Below, in pieces: positions 62,004-64,000 of a stretch of 64,000 bases of DNA. The notes under the pieces were generated by a model, which saw only the letters and a program-made list of their open reading frames with translations, searched no databases and had not been told where the DNA came from. Both the position numbers and the translations under genes were made by a program. Every line of letters starts with the position of its first letter. Positions within the stretch are counted from its first letter, which is position 1. The stretch lies in contig NZ_QRDZ01000012.1 of NCBI RefSeq assembly GCF_003386235.1, positions 124,001-188,000 on the forward strand, given 5' to 3'. The DNA comes from Cohnella phaseoli (GTDB lineage: Bacteria; Bacillota; Bacilli; Paenibacillales; Paenibacillaceae).

Positions 62004-63713
62004 GTGTACAGGAAACTCGCATTAGGGGGAGTTGTCGCGGCATGCCTTTTGCTCTCGGCGTGCAGCAGCAACGAACCGCAGGAAAGATCGTCTTCAACAG
62101 CGCAACAAGAGACCGCTTCGGCATCATCGTCTAATTCTTCGGAACAAAATTTTGACCCTATGCAGAAATATGACCCGCCGATCGAGGTTACGACGGTAAG
62201 GTCCATGAACCCTTCGATTGTGTGGGACGAAGGCGAAAGCTACGAACGCAACGGGGTGTACGCGGCCTACGAGAACGATCTGGGGATCAAGATCAGAAAT
62301 CTGTGGAGCGTGGACAGTTCCCAATACGACCAGAAGGTGAACATTGCGATCGCAAGTGGCGATATTCCCGATCTTATGCAAGTGAACAGCGTTCAATTCC
62401 AACAATTGCTGGATGCGGATATGATCATGGATATTGGGGAGGCGTTTGAGAAATACGCCACTCCTTATACCAAAGAATACGTGACCAGAGACGGCGGCGG
62501 GCAGCTCGATTCTACGAGAATCAACGGCAAGATGATGGCTCTGCCCTATACGAACGGCGTTCATAATGACTCGACCTTTCTATTTATCCGCAAGGATTGG
62601 CTTGACAAGATGGGCTTGCAACCGCCCAAGACGATGCAGGATCTGGAGGCAATATCGACGGCGTTTACCCGCAACGATCCGGACGGCAACGGCAAGGACG
62701 ATACATTCGGCTTGGCGCTTCAAAAGGATCTTATGAGCGGATCGTTGGGCTTGCAAGGCTTTTTTAACGGATTCCACGCCTATCCCAACATCTGGCTCAA
62801 GAACGAAGCGGGCGAACTCGTATACGGCAGCATTCAACCGGAAGTGAGAAACGCTTTGGCCAAGCTGAAAGAGATGTACAAGAACGGCGAAATTGACCAG
62901 GAATTTGGCGTCAAGGATTTGGCCAAAGAAGCGGAATTGATCGCTCAGGACAAAATCGGCATTACCTACGGCCTCTTCTGGACCGGCAATTATCCTCTGC
63001 AATCCGGGGCTGTAAAGGACGGCAAAGTCGTTCAGGATTGGGGCGTATATCCGATTGTGGCGGCGGATGATCAGATCGCCAAGACACAGCTGCAAAAATC
63101 GACCGGATTATACTATGTGGTATCCAAGAAAGCCAAAAATCCCGAAGCGATTATTAAAATGTATAACCAATCCATCTGGGCAATGGATGCTCCGGCCTCG
63201 GATCCGAACGCCGTGAAGTACGTCAAAGGGAAAATTCAAATCGAAGGCGGAGCCGATCAGACTTATTATGTATTGAATCCGACATTCGTAGGCAAGCAGG
63301 ACCGTTTCCCGGTGGTAGGCAAAACCATCTCGAAGGCGCTGGCCGAAAAGGACCCGACTCTTCTACCGGACTCAGAATTAATTTTGTACAATTTCATGAC
63401 CGATTATTTGAACGGAAATACCGACCATTGGGGTTATGCCATACAGTTGGAACAAGGCGGCACGCTGGAAACCATGTATCAATATACCCAAGAAAACCGC
63501 TTTGTCTTTAATGAATTTTACGGGGCACTGACCCCCTCGATGGCCGAGAAGAACAGCACATTGACCAAAAAGCAGGATGAGGTTTTCACGAAGATTATCG
63601 TCGGCGCCGCGCCGCTGGAAGAATTCGATTCCTTCGTCGAACAATGGAAGTCTTTGGGCGGCAATGACATCACCCAAGAAGTGAACGAGTGGCACCAATC
63701 CGTTAAACAATAG
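62004..63713 (+). CDS. Extracellular sugar-binding lipoprotein, LplA type, locus E
   Basis: This 569-residue receptor has a signal peptide with lipobox LSAC (Cys20), a Ser/Glu/Gln linker and a two-lobe binding fold, including a DPDGNGKDDTFGL calcium-binding-like loop near residue 230 that is common in LplA proteins. The GTG at 62004, eight bases after AAGGGGGG, gives a proper signal peptide; an upstream ATG at 61962 would lie inside the cre site and adds a poor N-terminus. It comes first in the operon, and a hairpin separates it from the permease gene. Confidence 0.9.
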   Translation: MYRKLALGGVVAACLLLSACSSNEPQERSSSTAQQETASASSSNSSEQNFDPMQKYDPPIEVTTVRSMNPSIVWDEGESYERNGVYAAYENDLGIKIRNLWSVDSSQYDQKVNIAIASGDIPDLMQVNSVQFQQLLDADMIMDIGEAFEKYATPYTKEYVTRDGGGQLDSTRINGKMMALPYTNGVHNDSTFLFIRKDWLDKMGLQPPKTMQDLEAISTAFTRNDPDGNGKDDTFGLALQKDLMSGSLGLQGFFNGFHAYPNIWLKNEAGELVYGSIQPEVRNALAKLKEMYKNGEIDQEFGVKDLAKEAELIAQDKIGITYGLFWTGNYPLQSGAVKDGKVVQDWGVYPIVAADDQIAKTQLQKSTGLYYVVSKKAKNPEAIIKMYNQSIWAMDAPASDPNAVKYVKGKIQIEGGADQTYYVLNPTFVGKQDRFPVVGKTISKALAEKDPTLLPDSELILYNFMTDYLNGNTDHWGYAIQLEQGGTLETMYQYTQENRFVFNEFYGALTPSMAEKNSTLTKKQDEVFTKIIVGAAPLEEFDSFVEQWKSLGGNDITQEVNEWHQSVKQ

Positions 63714-63719
63714 CATCGC

Positions 63720-63745
63720 AAGGGAGGTCTGGAAGGTCCTCCCTT
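63720..63745 (+). other. Intercistronic hairpin after the locus E receptor gene
   Basis: AAGGGAGG (63720-63727) pairs with CCTCCCTT (63738-63745), followed by ATTATTT. It may end part of the transcripts or stabilise the receptor mRNA, and it is the third such hairpin after a receptor gene in this window. Confidence 0.6.
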
Positions 63746-63771
63746 ATTATTTAAGAAAGCCAGGAGCGCAA

Positions 63772-64000
63772 ATGAGCAAAAGAAACAAAATAATTTGGCC
63801 CTACCATACCATGTTGTTTCCCGGCGTGCTGTTGGTGTTCATCTATTGCTACATCCCGATGGCTGGCATAATGATTGCTTTCCAAAAGTTTATTCCCGGC
63901 AAAGGGATTTTTCATTCGCCTTGGATCGGCTGGGACAATTTCAAGTTCGTATTCACGATGGAAGATACCCTTCAGGTTATCTATAACACCGTATTCATTG
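63772..64000 (+). CDS. ABC sugar permease, LplB type, locus E (cut by window end)
   Basis: The first 76 codons encode an N-terminus with a hydrophobic segment (MLFPGVLLVFIYCYIPMAG) followed by FQKFIPGKGIF and a GWDNFKFVF stretch, as in LplB-like permeases. CAGGAGC precedes the ATG. The EAA loop and remaining membrane segments lie beyond the window. It pairs with the receptor gene just upstream. Confidence 0.88.
   Translation, partial: MSKRNKIIWPYHTMLFPGVLLVFIYCYIPMAGIMIAFQKFIPGKGIFHSPWIGWDNFKFVFTMEDTLQVIYNTVFI

Overview
The window looks like chromosomal DNA of a Gram-positive, soil- or plant-associated member of the Paenibacillaceae (Paenibacillus/Cohnella type). This is inferred from the repeated YesM/YesN-type two-component systems, LplB/LplC-type ABC permeases with long lipoprotein receptors, an S-layer-anchored (SLH) enzyme, strong AGGAGG-type ribosome binding sites, frequent TTG/GTG starts and CcpA-type cre sites. 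No tRNA, rRNA, CRISPR array or replication origin was seen.

Layout. 1-4262: a sulfate-type binding lipoprotein, a membrane-anchored GNAT acetyltransferase and a Tet(M)-like ribosomal-protection GTPase. 4388-15022 (locus A): response regulator, sensor kinase, two LplB/LplC permeases, a binding lipoprotein and a secreted GH28-like right-handed beta-helix enzyme. 15228-17146: a Cof-type HAD phosphatase and a Gfo/Idh/MocA oxidoreductase. 17412-19309 (minus): an unrecognised two-gene unit, a polytopic membrane protein plus a lipoprotein with a duplicated histidine motif. 19380-31851 (locus B): kinase, regulator, two permeases, binding lipoprotein, a deacetylase-like barrel protein and a 1139-residue SLH-anchored glycosidase-like protein. 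32218-43051 (locus C): kinase, regulator, binding lipoprotein, two permeases, oxidoreductase, an unrecognised hydrolase-like protein and a nucleoside-hydrolase-like protein. 43652-55544 (locus D): divergent kinase/regulator, binding lipoprotein, two permeases, AraC regulator, GH29 fucosidase, oxidoreductase and GH95 fucosidase. 55950-64000 (locus E): GH2 enzyme, kinase, regulator, binding lipoprotein and the start of a permease gene cut by the window end.

The window is therefore a run of five glycan-use loci. Each pairs a membrane sensor kinase and an AraC-type response regulator with an ABC sugar importer, and most carry secreted or cytoplasmic glycan-cleaving enzymes and sugar-modifying oxidoreductases. 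Locus D points to fucosylated (or L-galactosylated) glycans and locus A to pectin-like polymers; the substrates of B, C and E are not clear. None of the five loci encodes the ATP-binding subunit, so they probably share an MsmX/UgpC-type ATPase encoded elsewhere. Three intergenic regions carry good matches to the CcpA cre consensus, which suggests glucose repression.

The space between genes is unusually structured. There is a family of about 155-bp TA-flanked elements (three copies) that always starts inside the stop codon of a gene and rebuilds that stop. There is a second family of about 210-bp foldback elements (two full copies and one core hairpin). There are two tandem arrays (52-bp and 51-bp units), an IS1182-like transposase remnant, and hairpins directly after three of the five sugar-binding-protein genes.
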